Notes: generated by a model from the sequence alone, not told the origin. DNA of 64,000 nt from Stictocephala bisonia (GCA_035578905.1 JAQJVL010001121.1:124001-188000), one strand, 5' to 3'; positions 18,951 to 31,833 are shown, counted from the stretch's first letter. Program-made: numbers and translations.

Positions 18951-20159
18951 CAGGGTGTTTACGAGAGGTTGGTACAACTTCAGGATATGATAGTAGACAT
19001 GAAAATAAGCAAAAAGGTTCCTGTAAGCATGTGGCCTATCTCACCTTGTTAAGTGTTTGTCTGTCTGTATGTGTTTTTTATTTACAAAAATATATTTAAA
19101 ACATGATTTGTGCAATTTGAAACTTTATATATTTGCTAACCTATTTATCGTAGTTTAAAATAAAAAAGGAACAAAATTATCTTTATTAGTTTCAAAATGG
19201 CAACCAGATGAAATGTTAAAAATTAAATAAATTTAAAACCATTATTTGTACTGAAAATGTATTAGAATACTTTAATTTTGTAAATTTAATAACAATTATA
19301 ACAAATACCTCAATTTTAAAAATCGGTTTGAAAATAAAAGAGTAAAGCACTTTTTCATGTATGCTTGTTTAGGGGTTTTGCACTTGTATGAAGTTTACTA
19401 ACAAACGTATAACTTCATAGTCATTATAAACAGCTGTTTTCAATTATTTTAAATATCAGCTGTTTTTATGTGAATGCCCTTTTCCTAAAGGATGATTGTT
19501 TAGGGTTTCCTAAAAAATAGCCTTTTGTTAATAACGAAATTTATTTTACATAAAACAAAAACACAAAGTGTATAATTGTATTATAAATGCTGTTCAATGT
19601 GACGCCCTCCTTCATCAATGCATACATCAGGCTAAAATAATTAATTAAGCAATGGATATTTTAAAATAACTAAAAACAGCTGTTTATATTGTCTATGAAG
19701 TTATACATTTGGTTAGTAAACTTCATACAAGAGAAACCTCCTAAACAAGCATACATGAAAAAGTGCTTTACTCATTTATTTTCAAACCGATTTTTAAAAT
19801 TGAGGAATCTTTCAATTTATTATTAAATTTACAAAATTAAAGTATTCGAATACATTTTTAATACAAATAATGGCTTTAAATTTATTTAACTTTTAACATT
19901 TTTTATGGTTGCCATTTTGAAACTGATAAAGATAATTTTATTCCTTTTTTATTTAAAACTACCCCTTACTAGGTTAGCATGTATACCAAGTTTCAAATTA
20001 TCAGCTCAAACCACGTTTGAAATATATTTTTTAATAAAAAACACATACAGACAGACATAACAATGCGAGATAGGCCACATATTTACAGGAACTTTTTTGC
20101 TTATTTTTATGTCTACTATCATATCCTGAAGTTGTACCAACCTCCCGCGAAACACCCTG
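18951..20159. mobile_element. 1.2-kb fold-back transposon with CAGGGTGTTT ends
   Basis: The ends CAGGGTGTTT and AAACACCCTG are flanked by TATA on both sides (18947-18950 and 20160-20163), a likely target-site duplication. The two halves are inverted copies of each other over roughly 500-600 bases. The short unpaired centre holds the last codons of a transposase on the minus strand. Confidence 0.8.
19581..19625 (-). pseudogene. Transposase C-terminal tail inside fold-back
   Basis: The minus strand reads DVCIDEGGRHIEQHL and then stop. An ending of the form GG-R/H-H-x-E-x-L is, from memory, the usual C-terminus of a family of insect DDE transposases linked to CAGGGTG-ended elements. Only about 15 codons survive, and a stop lies just upstream in frame. 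Confidence 0.5.
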
Positions 20160-20163
20160 TATA

Positions 20164-22240
20164 CTTTTTTATTATTATAAATTAATTACTTGTAAACAGA
20201 GTACCATTTAAAATATTTTTATTTAAATTAAATCACAACATGTTCGACTTTATTGTCATTTTCAAGCGTATAAATCAAATAAATTATTAATTAATTCATA
20301 ATAATACGTAAGCAGTCCTATTTGTTAACGAATATTACTTTTTTAATTTCGAACGCATGTTTTTTGTTGCTTATATAAGCATAGCTGGTGTCTATGTTAA
20401 GATCTACCTGCTATTGACACTTGCCAAGTTCGATCTAATATTGTAACTTTTGATTCGTTGAGACATATTCGTCGATCATTTATATTTTTGCACAGGTTTT
20501 GAAAGAAATCACTCACTAGACATTTGGGTTGCAAATATGTCGAAATAGGGTAGGGTAGGCATGGTGGTTGTCAGCCACTATTCTCATAGACACTATCTTC
20601 AAGATGCCGTTACAACTGCAAAAAGTTGTAACATAACAAATAAACTATTAAAATATAACTGACAATTTTGTGTTTAGACAAAAGCTCTTGCACACATATT
20701 TGGAGTACTACAAATTAGTTTGTTGGGCCCTCCAGGCCAAGGTCACTAATTAACAGCGTCTGGCAGCTCCGGAGTCTGCCCAGGACATGTTTGACGGCCT
20801 CTTCACGTATAAACAGCTATGAGTGACTTTGTCCATTTTTCACCTCTGTAAAAAGCTGCAAACCACCCAACAGGTCACACGTGTATGGGACCAGAGACCA
20901 CCCACAGCCACGTCTGCAGAAAATTAGCGCTGTGAATAGAAGTCCAACTTGCAACGAGTAGTGGATTACCGTTGTCTGACGGACAGCTCAACCCTTCCGT
21001 GATCAGGGATGAGTGTCACCTCTCACTGTTTCCGATTATGTTTGACGCTTTCAAAACAACTTTCTGTTTCCATTTCATAGCACTGACGACTGAATAGCTT
21101 TTCAATCTTGTGACTGGTTTCAAATCTATAATACCCCAAACATAGACACCCTCTGGACAATCCATTTCGTCGTTTGTGGAATATAAGGCGTATTTCTGAT
21201 CTTCTGTAATACTTTATCACGAGTTCTTTATATACGAATGTTAGGCTATCAAATCAATTGTCTTATGTTGGCTATTAAGGACAACACAAGACGACATAAG
21301 CTACAGTTCCAGATTGGTCAAAAGTATTTACTCTTTTTTAATTCAAATAAGATATAAGCTGAAAAAGAATGTTAATGCAGTATTACCCTAGATTGTATAC
21401 CCTACAATAGATATTCCATCTAATAGGAATAGTTGTGCCTGCAATTTTGTTAGTTAGTGAGGCCCGTAACCACAGATGGTTTAAACTGCATCACATTTAC
21501 ATGGAACTACACTAGCGCTCCACAATGGACTACAAAACAGCTGATATTCTGAGACTCAAAATTTAACATTGGATGCGAAATCTATTTGTATAAAATAAAT
21601 ATTACTAATCTCCAAACAGTGAACTAACAGCTGCTTTTTATATGATAGATTTTTTGTTAGTGATAGTTCAAAGATATTACTTGTTATTTGCCAGAATACA
21701 ATACAATTGAACGTCAAACAACAGAAAATCTATTGCAATAAAATCACAATATGTAAAAATATGGTAATTAATTTAGGTAAAAGACGTTTACCTTCCTCAG
21801 ACCAGATTAGAAAATTTTAAGAGAAACACAAGAATAGAACAGTTGTTAGACAAACAATTCTAAATATTTTTTTTCTGCCACTACTGACGAACTAAATTTT
21901 GAGAGAATGTATATTTTGTATCATATATATGGTTTCAGAAAAGAACACACTTTTTTAGTTATTTCACAAATTTTAATTAAAAAAGTGCTTTCGCCAGTTA
22001 AGGCATCGTCAGTTTATTTATGGACCAAGTTACAAAGAAATAGCTTTTAAATGAACTTTTTTATCCCATAGGATCAACAATAACAGTTGATCAACATTAA
22101 ATAAATGAACAAAATAAAAACAGCTAATAAATAAAACTAATACCAATTAATTACCCTGTTTTTAATTTGTTTTAATTGTCCTATAGTACAGTTCTTCTTA
22201 CTGATGTAAACGTAATACCAGACCGAGTGTGTCGGTCTAC
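20164..22240. other. Non-coding, no gene seen
   Basis: AT-rich with a GC-richer patch at 20740-20990. A short plus-strand frame after TTAACAG (about 20755-20820) is open but too short to support an exon. Confidence 0.35.
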
Positions 22241-22370
22241 CGAGGTCGGAGGCACGAACGTAGAGGCTGACGAGGTCGGAGGCACGAACGTAGAGGCTGA
22301 CGAGGTCGGAGGCACGAACGTAGAGGCTGACGAGGTCGGAGGCTTGAACGTAGAGGCTGACGAGGTTGAG
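22241..22370 (+). repeat. 30-bp tandem array, about 4 copies
   Basis: The unit is GAGGTCGGAGGCACGAACGT plus AGAGGCTGAC. It is a multiple of three, so it stays open (EVGGTNVEAD per unit) in several frames. I do not regard it as a gene. Confidence 0.9.
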
Positions 22371-23290
22371 CACATAATTTCCTTTCGATATCCACAATAT
22401 TCCGAACCTTATGGTAGACATGAATGAGGGCCAAATAGTCTGAATAATTATTGACATATTAAATACACGATTTTATCTACTCCAAATATCACCTATTTTG
22501 AAAGATGCCTTAATCAAGAAAAAATCACTTCTTCGAATACCTTAACTTCATTACAATTGAATTGTCATAAAAACCAGGTAGGCGTAAGCCTACAAAATGC
22601 TTGACGATCTGGAAATGTTTCAATTATCATAGGTCATCGGTAAATGAGCTATGTCACTACTTCAACACAGATGTAGGAAGATGCATTCGCAACAAATGGG
22701 TGTCGCGAAAAAACGCCGAATCAACTCAGCAAACACCGCTCGCCGGGATGGTCCGCAGTAATTTGTCACATTCCATCCAGTAGCTTGACTGGCAATGATC
22801 TAAAACCAGCCTTAGAAAACTTTATCCTTCAGTGTTTTTCTTTCAGTTTTGTTTATTTCGCTTTGATTCTAGATTATATTTCATACATAATATAGTACAC
22901 ATTTACAAAGAGTTCTTGTAAGTTTCTAATTTAACTTTTATTTCATAAGTTTCTTCATACTTCCAGATTTTTTTCAATAGCCACGCTTACTTTCTTTCAA
23001 TTAGGTTTTAATCGCTTTCCTCCCAAGTTCAGTTAACAAGTAAAGGTTAGGTGTTAGAAAGCACTGCTTAGTCTTAAGCATCACCTAATAAAGTCATTTT
23101 TCATTTCATTTGAGTTTTATGTTCATAAATATGCTAACTGAGCTTTAAGTGTTGCCTTTTAATCAGTGGATAAATTTTTCATTTCAGGAATATGGCCTAA
23201 AGAATATACTCCTGAAATAAAAAATTGATCCAGTGGTTTAAAACATGTATGTACTGACTTTATTCTTCATTTTTAATAATTTTTTACCAA
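22371..23290. other. AT-rich non-coding
   Basis: No gene or clear repeat recognised. Confidence 0.35.
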
Positions 23291-23294
23291 TTCG

Positions 23295-23555
23295 TTACAA
23301 TTGGTCGGTAAAGGTTCTCAGTTCGATCCCAATCAGAGTCATAATACATTTTGAGAAGGATCAGCTGATAACCACCAGCTGTTCATTTGTCATTGGGCTA
23401 TTAATTAATGACACTTTCTAAGGAATAGTCGGCCTTAGTTTGTAACAATGACTACATTCGCTTATCTACACTCATCACACTCATTCGAAATCCATATTCG
23501 CCCATATCTTGACGATCGGCGTCTTATGAATAAATAAAAATAAAAAATAAAATAA
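23295..23555 (+). mobile_element. tRNA-derived SINE, copy 1
   Basis: A B-box-like GTTCGATCC near 23320 is followed by a body containing CATTTGTCATTGGG, AATAGTCGGCCTTA and ATCTTGACGATCGGCGTC, and an A/T-rich tail (AATAAATAAAAATAAA). Three more copies of the body occur in the window. Confidence 0.65.
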
Positions 23556-24139
23556 AATAAAAATGTTGTAGTAGTTAAATCAGAGTATGCCATTTTCTCG
23601 CCTTCCATCCAAATTTAAAGGAAAAAACCCCTCAAGTTTCTCATTTAGAGATTTAGAAATAAAGTGTTTTTGAGAGAAGATCTACCCACATGTCAGACCT
23701 TATTGGGTAATGCTAGAGGTACACATTTTTATTTGATAGCAAATTTCTTATATTTCTTTATAGTCCCGAGTAAGGACTGTATGTTGTATTTTCTTACATA
23801 AACTCTGTTATATGTAAAATAACATCCCTTTATTTTTACTGCCGGAAAAAGTTCTTCCAAAGCCGATAATAGACTACTGTAGCTTCAAAAAGCTTCATTA
23901 CTTATCTTGGTGTCCAGTCGGATAAAGGCCGAAATAGTTTGACATAAGTTTCATTTTGTATTCAGAAAAAAAGAGAGAACATTCTGCTGGATATACTCGT
24001 ATATTTGTTTCCTTGGTTGATCTACCAAATCATGATTATAATAAATCCACCAATCTAACTATATATGATTGTGGTGGGGTGGTGGAAGGGTATTTTGGCC
24101 AAGTCACATATTTTGCAAATGTGGTGGTCACTTTTTTCA

Positions 24140-24365
24140 TACATCAGGGATAAAATCCAAGGCATTCGTAGGCCTACATAAAATAATCGACCCTGGCAAA
24201 ACGACCTTACAACAAATAATCAGCCATGTGATTGTGGAGTTGAAACTCCAAATATGGACCACACAGTTAATAAATGTGCATTGCATACTTTCAGAGAGGA
24301 TTAGATAGACTTCATTCGATTGGGAGAAGAGGTATTGAATAGCTGCGAATATTAGATCTAAAAAA
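24140..24365 (+). pseudogene. Non-LTR retrotransposon tail (RTE-like)
   Basis: One plus frame reads PCDCGVETPNMDHTVNKC then ALHTF, a stop, and RLGEEVLNSCEY. The C-x-C-G ... T-x-x-H-x(4)-C pattern is the zinc-binding-like tail after the RT domain of RTE-type and related retrotransposons. The upstream RT is not visible. Confidence 0.55.
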
Positions 24366-24631
24366 ATATCTTTATTCACCATTGACAGATACAATGAATC
24401 CAAAATAGACTTCGTTACATATCTATTACCAAAAAATATTCAATTAGTCGTCATTCTAAAATTAAGAATGTAGTTAACACTTATACTAACAAGAGATTCA
24501 AAAAGAAAAGCGACAAAGAGGAGAAAAACAATACTATATAGCCTAGTATTCGCTCATGGCGAACCTAGGCAGAGAGTGATAAAGTCAGAGTAATTATAAA
24601 TTACTCTAGATAAAAGAAAGTATTTTAACTT

Positions 24632-26945
24632 GAATGAATGAATGAATTAACGTTTATTTCCAAATTAATAATACAAATATTGAAAAGCTTAAGAAACGAG
24701 TAAAAAAAGTAAGCTTAGTCTATACAATATTACAAAATAAATAAAGTTTAAATTTGAACATGTATGTACAATTTAAGCTAGATAATAATAACAGGAATGA
24801 CCTACATGGGCAGATATCGTGTGCGTAGGCTCATTTGTTGAAACAATATATTTGCTTGACATGAATAAATCAGATGAGTTCAAATCTCATATTTATTTAT
24901 TTATTTATTTATTCATAAGACGCCGATCGTCAAGATATGGGCGAATATGGATACGTAAGTGGAAAAGAGACTAGACCTCGGAATGCGAGAAACAGGAGCA
25001 AAATTAATTGTCAAATGAACAACGAGAGGTGAGGGAGGGGTGTGTCAAGGTCATCTCCCCCCCGTAATTGGCTATGATAAGCGTCTCTACTTTGTGCATT
25101 TCTGAAGAAAGTAGCTATTCTTTGGTACGTTTGATAAATATTTGCATAGATGGTGAGTCATAAATTGTCAAATTATGATATTTAGATTTGATATTTCGGA
25201 ATAAGATATGAGAAATAAAAATGATTTTGTCATCTGAATAGTATTAATACCAATATTACTAAATTAGCGGGTTCTATACGTTTGAGTAATTTTGGAAAAA
25301 AATCGTGTGAAACTTATTGCTAAACCTTAAGTACGAACATTCCTCTCTCAGTTCGGCTGGTAGCATATTGAAATACTTTATTGCAGAATAGGATACTCCT
25401 TTTTCTTGTGAGTGCTAGACGGTGTTTAGCAATGCGGTACAAATCACCAAGTCTAGAGTTGTAATCATGTAGTTGATTGTTTTTGGGATAATTATTTTGT
25501 TTAAAAAAAGTAGTAATTCGTACCCGTAGTAATACGAAATTTTCTCCAGAAGAATATTGTGATAATTAAGTCAAAAGCCTTGGTTAAGTCTGCAAAGATT
25601 CCGGTTATTTTTATCTTATTGTCAAGAGCGGTCAAAATTATCTATGTGAATTTCTCGACAGCACATGCTGTTGACCTGTTTATTGGCTCGATGTATGGAC
25701 ATCAAATCTATAAAAAAAATTTACTAGTCTATTATATATAATTGTTTCAAATATTTTATTTCAAAGCCAGGTAATAAAGATATCGGCCTGAAGGGGTCAG
25801 GCTTTGTCCTTTCCCAATTTTTGAATATGGATTTTAGCATATTTCAATTTATCAGGAAATATACCACATTCAACACATCTGTTTATAATCAAAACAAACA
25901 ATCAGAACAGTATACTGAAAAAATATTTTGTTATAAGAATTAAGAACATACAAATCAGTAAAAATGAGTTTTTTAGACTTCTTATGGCATTAAGTAGTTC
26001 AATTTTATCAGTCGGCCATAAAAATATACTATGTTTATTGTTAGGTACATAAGATAGTAGTTTTACTGTGGTATATTCGGTTGAATTTGTATCCTTAATT
26101 AAGGTATCGGCAATAGTAGTAAACAATGTATTTAGTATGTTGGCTGCACCCTCCCATTTGTAAAGTTTATCGTTTAAATTTATGATTATGTCTTGATATT
26201 TATTTTTTGTCTTTTTTTTTACTTTTTTAATAAAGTTCCAAATAGCCTTGGTCTTATTTTCAGATTTTTCAATTTTATCATAAGCGAACCTTTTCGCTTG
26301 TATTAAAACTTTACGATATATATATGTTTGTATATAATTTAAAGTGATTTAGAAAGCCTTGATTGTGATTAACATTTTTTAACTGGTGTGATATTTTAAT
26401 TTTTGTTTTTCATGACGTTTTAATGCCTGTAGTGAACAAATCATTGTAACATTTATTTGTTACAGAAATATTGGTTGTTCGGGACCTGCTGTGTCAGCAT
26501 GATATAAAACATTTGATTAGGAACATTTTTTAATAAGACACTTTCCAAATTTAACATTCTTACAACTTATTTCAATTTATATTTTTCTTTTTCATAAAAA
26601 GGTCTAATTTTAGTGTAACTTGTTTGATAGAATAGAAATTTACGTAAATACATCTATTACCTGTCCCTCATGGTCATATAGACCTGTTTTGATAGTGGAC
26701 CCATTGAAATATTCTGATTTAATATCCGTTAAAATACAGTCTATTAATTCTTTAGAATCTGATATTCTGGTAGGCTCGTTAGTATAGGTTTAATGAAAAT
26801 GATTGCATTGTAGAAAAATGTTTTCATTTTCATTTGAATGTTGTAGGCAGTCAATGTTGAAATCCAACAGCAAATTGTTTGCTTGTCTTCATGGTCAATT
26901 TTCGGAAGAATAATTTCAAGAGTCTAAAGAAAAGGGTCAAAATAA
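24632..26945 (-). pseudogene. Jockey/CR1-like non-LTR retrotransposon, EN plus RT
   Basis: Reading the minus strand from 26945: an endonuclease end (LLDFNIDC, then EPTRISDSKELIDCILTD, then GLYDHEGQ; 26640-26880), a linker (KRFAYDKIEKSENKTKAIWN; about 26240-26310), an RT entry motif RPISLLP (about 25780), motif A GIFADLTKAFDL (about 25570-25610), and a C-terminal tail KGVSYSAIKYFNMLPAEL (about 25345-25400). The TTCATTCATTCA-type tail at 24632-24650 marks the 3' end. RT motifs B and C are lost and several stops are present. The 5' part ends abruptly where an inverted repeat begins. Confidence 0.75.
24893..25010 (-). mobile_element. SINE copy 2, nested in the retrotransposon 3' region
   Basis: The minus strand carries ATCTTGACGATCGGCGTC and an (AAAT)n tail, seen as ATTTATTT at 24893-24914 on the plus strand. 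It lies between the RT tail and the retrotransposon's own 3' end. Confidence 0.6.
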
Positions 26946-26949
26946 TCAC

Positions 26950-27466
26950 GTTGCATTAGAGAGCTAAATTATTTGTAAGGAGGCTTTACTTCAATTACAC
27001 AAACTTCAACACTGACGTCTATCCCTGTATGCGAGATCAATATTTCAACTCTGAAACACTAGTAACTTATAAAAGACGTTGCGTTATAGAACTAAATTAA
27101 GGCTTAAATGTATTAACATGTATGGGTTGGAAAATATAACAAATTTATTGTTTATATTATAATATTGTCTATATATTATATATAGATAGATAGATCTAAT
27201 ATGGCAACTATCTCTACAGACTTAATTTGGCTAAACATTATACGAATTAAGATAAACGTGTAATTTAAAAGCCTAAACAATAAATTTGTTATATTTTCCA
27301 ACCCATACATGTTAATACATTTAAGCCTTAATTTAGTTCTCTAATGCAACGTCTTTTATAAGTTACTAGTGTTTTAGAGTTGAAATATTGATCTCGCATA
27401 CAGGGATAGACGTCAGTGTTGAAGTTTGTGTAATTGAACTAAAGACTCCTTACAAATAATTTAGTT
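26950..27466. repeat. Long inverted repeat (~190-bp arms)
   Basis: 26955-27157 pairs with 27277-27466: TAAATGTATTAACATGTATG pairs with CATACATGTTAATACATTTA. The spacer of about 115 bases contains TATATATTATATATAGATAGATAG. The right arm runs directly into the 128-bp array and is its first unit. Confidence 0.8.
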
Positions 27467-28252
27467 CTCTAACGCAACGTCTTTTATAAGTTACTAGTGT
27501 TACAGAGTTGAAATATTGATCTCGCATACAGGGATAGACGTCAGTGTTGAAGTTTGTGTAATTGAACTAAAGACTCCTTACAAATAATTTAGTTCTCTAA
27601 CGCAACGTCTTTTATAAGTTACTAGTGTTACAGAGTTGAAATATTGATCTCGCATACAGGGATAGACGTCAGTGTTGAAGTTTGTGTAATTGAACTAAAG
27701 ACTCCTTACAAATAATTTAGTTCTCTAACGCAACGTCTTTTATAAGTTACTAGTGTTACAGAGTTGAAATATTGATCTCGCATACAGGGATAGACGTCAG
27801 TGTTGAAGTTTGTGTAATTGAACTAAAGACTCCTTACAAAAAAAATAATTTAGTTCTCTAACGCAACGTCTTTTATAAGTTACTAGTGTTACAGAGTTGA
27901 AATATTGATCTCGCATACAGGGATAGACGTCAGTGTTGAAGTTTGTGTAATTGAACTAAAGACTCCTTACAAATAATTTAGTTCTCTAACGCAACGTCTT
28001 TTATAAGTTACTAGTGTTTCAGAGTTGAAATATTGATCTCGCATACAGGGATAGACGTCAGTGTTGAAGTTTGTTTATTTGAACTAAAGACTCCTTACAA
28101 ATAATTTAGTTCTTTAACGCAACGTCTTTTATAAGTTACTAGTGTTTCAGAGTTGAAATATTGATCTCGCATACAGGGATAGACGTCAGTGTTGAAGTTT
28201 GTGTAATTGAACTAAAGACTCCTTACAAATAATTTAGGTCTCCAACGCAACG
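27331..28252 (+). repeat. 128-bp tandem array, about 7 copies
   Basis: Units at 27331, 27459, 27587, 27715, 27848 (5-base insertion in the preceding A-run), 27976 and 28104, then a partial unit at 28232. Each contains GCAACGTCTTTTATAAGTTA. The array stops where a Helitron-like 5' end begins. Confidence 0.9.
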
Positions 28253-28710
28253 TCTTTTATATAAGCCATTTACCATAATATATATATAGGCCATTTACCA
28301 CAATTTCTCCAAAACTATACGTCAAATTAATTTTGTTCATAGGTGATATTATAAAAGTTGTATATATGGATGTATAAAGATCTATATCCTTCCAATCGTT
28401 GGCCTCTAGAGGCTCACTAAGAAAGGATTTTCATCTCCGAACTCAGGACTCCTTCCCACTGGCCTCCAAACTTCCCATGGTATTCTTATGGAGCTACATT
28501 AATTGATTTATTTATTTGATTAACAGCTGTTGAATAAAATCAAATGGAGTAAAATTGTGGTAGGCTAAACTTTTAAAATTAAAAAATTATTTAGTATAGT
28601 AGTAAATTAGCAGTTCTAAATTGGATACCTGAGTAGCGAAAGCTTGTTGCACTTTCCACTATATAATAAAACTCAATGTTATGACCGACGAAGCGGGTGG
28701 ATACAGCTAG
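28253..28710 (+). mobile_element. Non-autonomous Helitron
   Basis: The 3' end is GACGAAGCGGGTGGATACAG followed by CTAG and then T, the usual Helitron terminus with a small GC-rich hairpin before CTAG. The 5' end is near TCTTTTATATAAGCC. A second copy lies at 60143-60661 on the opposite strand, sharing the AATTTCTCCAAAAC and GGCCTC-AGAGGCTCAC blocks. No Rep/helicase coding remains. Confidence 0.75.
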
Positions 28711-28711
28711 T

Positions 28712-28978
28712 ATCCCATGAGAGCAATGTTGCCGGAAAATTACAACGTTTACGTCGTTTGAAAAAGCGTAAAAGTTATTAGAGAGACACCACTTTTAAGT
28801 TTTTCATTCTTCATTTGTATTTCCTAAAAATTCATAAACTAAAATTCACTCTTTTTTAGTCAAAACTTGTTGTAAATTGAAAATTGGATAAGCTACTAAT
28901 CTTTAAACATTATTAAAATTTCCCGAGAAATCGTTGTCTCAGGTTAGTACCCTGAGATATAAATCCAGTATGGCGACT
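28712..28978. mobile_element. Fold-back MITE copy (CCATGTTGGATTTATATCCC family)
   Basis: It begins with ATCCCATGAGAGCAATGTTG immediately after the Helitron and ends with GATATAAATCCAGTATGGCG. Related copies lie at 55889-56533 and 62560-62886. Confidence 0.5.
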
Positions 28979-30300
28979 TATGTCAGGGAGATTACTTTTG
29001 GAAGTAAGATATTAGTGCAGAGCAGAGATGACAACCAAGGCCAAGGACTTATTGGTCCTCGGAGGGAGCTGTCGACCCGCATGTCCCGATGACATCTAAT
29101 TTAGCCGTTCCTAAAGGACTGGCCATCAAATATCTGGGCCTCAACGCCGGTGCACGCAGGTAATCCCCCCCGGGGTGTCGGCAGTCTCTGGCAGATTTGT
29201 TCTGCAGCCACCTCTGTCACTCACCCCTGGAGTCAAAATATCTCTCTTATTGACCAAAATCGTGTTTGTGATCCTTCCGTCTGTCTTCTGAGAACAATAT
29301 TTTCTCTCGGTTTCTTGCCTTTTGGCCAACATGAGAGCTAAAACGTTGTATTTGGGATAAAATCTGGGACACAGTGGTCTTCTTTGAAGATTCCGAAGTG
29401 TTTCCTGGCGTGTTTGTTTTTTAATAATAATGTTTCAACCCACAACCATCCACTGTTTTTATTTGTTTTAAAAGGAATGAAGAATCACTCATTTTTATGA
29501 CTATTATCTTCATTGAGAGTCATTCAACAGCCATCATGTAGGAATTATCATTTATGAAAAAAATACATAAATTACAAAAGTATAAAAGTACTTTTATTTA
29601 AAGTATATAATTAAGAGCTGTAAATTGATTTCGTAAATGTGCTCTCTGTGTATATGAATAAGAAACTCAGGTCACTTTTTTTCTTTTAATATGAATTCTG
29701 TTTGGTTGAAAAGGATGGCTAGGCCAACCAATTTTACTTGACAGTAAAACCAATCAAGTATGATGAATTTAAGTCTACACGATCTTTAGGGTAAATTACA
29801 ATGTGTGCAATATGAAATGCACTAATAAAAAGAAACAGGTTATGAAAATCTAAAATAAATCACTCTAAATATCGCCGATAGTAAATAATCACGGAACACG
29901 ATTAAATGACATTTTTTTACTCATATTTCTTGACTAATGTTACCAGCCTTTATCTAATATAAGCTACATTCGCTTAGTTTAATGAGTTCACTGAAACCCT
30001 TCAGTTTTGAGCAAACCCTGAAACGTGATGATCATTAGAACTATATTATTTCCAACAAACAAAAAAGAAAAATTATAAAAATTTCTGTTGATAAACATGA
30101 ATTAAAGAAAAGTAAGTTTTGTTTTAGGTCTTAAACATATTTTGAGGAAGTTTTGCTTTCAGTATTCGGTCACCTGTAACAATACTAATGTTGAAGTTAA
30201 CATAACCAAAGGTAAGTTACAAAAAATATGTGTTATTATTTTTGACTTGTTAAAGAAAATAAAAAAGTACAGTTACTTCATACATTGTAATAAACTAGTA
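28979..30300. other. Non-coding with GC-rich patch at 29000-29340
   Basis: The GC-rich patch has overlapping 63-codon frames on both strands, none with recognisable homology. The remainder is AT-rich. Confidence 0.35.
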
Positions 30301-30304
30301 CTAT

Positions 30305-30815
30305 GATTGGGTCGGACAGTAAGCGACGTGCGCGTTATATTTAGTGCATGTAAAGGTTACAGCAGCAGAGGGGAGTTTTCCACCACTGAGCTTCCTTACT
30401 TCACGGGCGTGACTAACCTCCGTTTTCAAGTGTTCAGTTTTCGCATCAGGATTTAATGAAAAAAAACTGTATAGAAATGTACAAGTTTGTTTTATAGCTA
30501 TTTATTGTTTACATTATTATTCATATTGTTATTGCTACTAGGCCCTACTAATTGTTATTTGAAAACTAAAAAATAGTTTAATTTAATTATTCTAAGCTTG
30601 ATTCATTGGTATTAAACAAACCTACCAACGATCACTGCTGCTAATGACGTAATACTATTTTGCCTTCAGCACGTGGCCCTTCGTCCTCGTGGTTGCCATG
30701 TAAATTTTTTAATGGATTTATACAGCGGGGGAAGAGTAGATCTCTGTCTCACTTCCACAACTCAGTGCATCTTACTCGCACTGTAGGGCGTTTTCTAAGC
30801 GGCATATCTAAAACG
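30305..30815 (+). repeat. Dispersed repeat, copy A
   Basis: Shares GGACAGTAAGC, GCGTTATATTTA, CAGCAGCAGAG and CTCTGTCTCACTTCCAC blocks, in the same order, with the reverse complement of 61560-62045. No coding capacity is evident, so the type is unknown. Confidence 0.5.
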
Positions 30816-31199
30816 AGGAAAAATCGAAAGGGATGTTCGAGTATTTTGATAGAAACAAAATCACGAGGGTAGTACAAACTCTTATATAACAAATTAGTTT
30901 TCAATTGTTGCTGTCATTCATAATCGCCTACTAAATACCCCTTAATGTTTGCCAGGCTGACGTGTATAATGTTGCCCCCTTCAAACAGCTGGGAAGGTCA
31001 AGTTCAGCCAACAGTTGGTTGGTTCTACTAAACCCCCTTGACTTAACACTTCCGGGCTTAGCTTGATCCTGGTTAAACAAAACATTTGGCTATAACCGTC
31101 CGTCTCCCCCTCTACCAATAAGATGTCTGGTACGCTCCTTATTTATGTCTTAGTAAACTTGAACATCCTTATATGTAATACTTGAAGTCGTTTTTTGTC

Positions 31200-31833
31200 A
31201 ACACAACTCCTCCCTTATTTCTCAACCAATTTAAACGGTCGAGGAGTCAACAAATTTGCTTCTGTTTGTAGTTGTGGAATAAGGTGTTAGTTTTTCAGTA
31301 TTTTCACCTCGAATGATACGAGAAGCCTTCAAAGTACGTTTTTTGGCCATAAGAATAACATGGGGAGAGATTTAAATGAGCAAAATTGAACAGCTGTTAA
31401 ATGTAAATAATAACTTCAAAAAGGTTTTAACAGCTGTTGGAATGTAAACAATGGTGTTTGTAATATTAAGGAGGTTAGATCTTTCATGGTTTTAATAATA
31501 TTCGATAGTAGGCCCCGCTCTACTGGGAGTTGAAGGTTTCAATGATAATCTAATGCACTTATTTTATTTATTTTATTAATCTTCATCTGTTAAACAAAAA
31601 CAAATTGAATTAACACGTTTGAAATAGGCTAAGCAATATAACTGGGTGTTTATACTAATAAATAGGAAGCAACGTAAGTAATGTGAGTGAGACACTGTAA
31701 TTAAATTTATTATTGTGATTTTATGTTATAAATTTAACATACTATTATTTGTAATCAAAATTCGCAGACCGAGGTGTAATGAGCGCAGCGAGTGATGGGG
31801 TTGGCACGCGAAGTGTGCAAGTGTGTCTCCTAG
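31200..31833 (+). mobile_element. Helitron-like element, second family
   Basis: The 3' end has the hairpin GCACGCGAAGTGTGC (31804-31818) followed by CTAG (31830-31833) and T. The body (CTCAACCAATTTAAACGGTC, CAAAGTACGTTTT, GGCCATAAGAATAACA) recurs, diverged, at 36126-36720. Confidence 0.6.
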
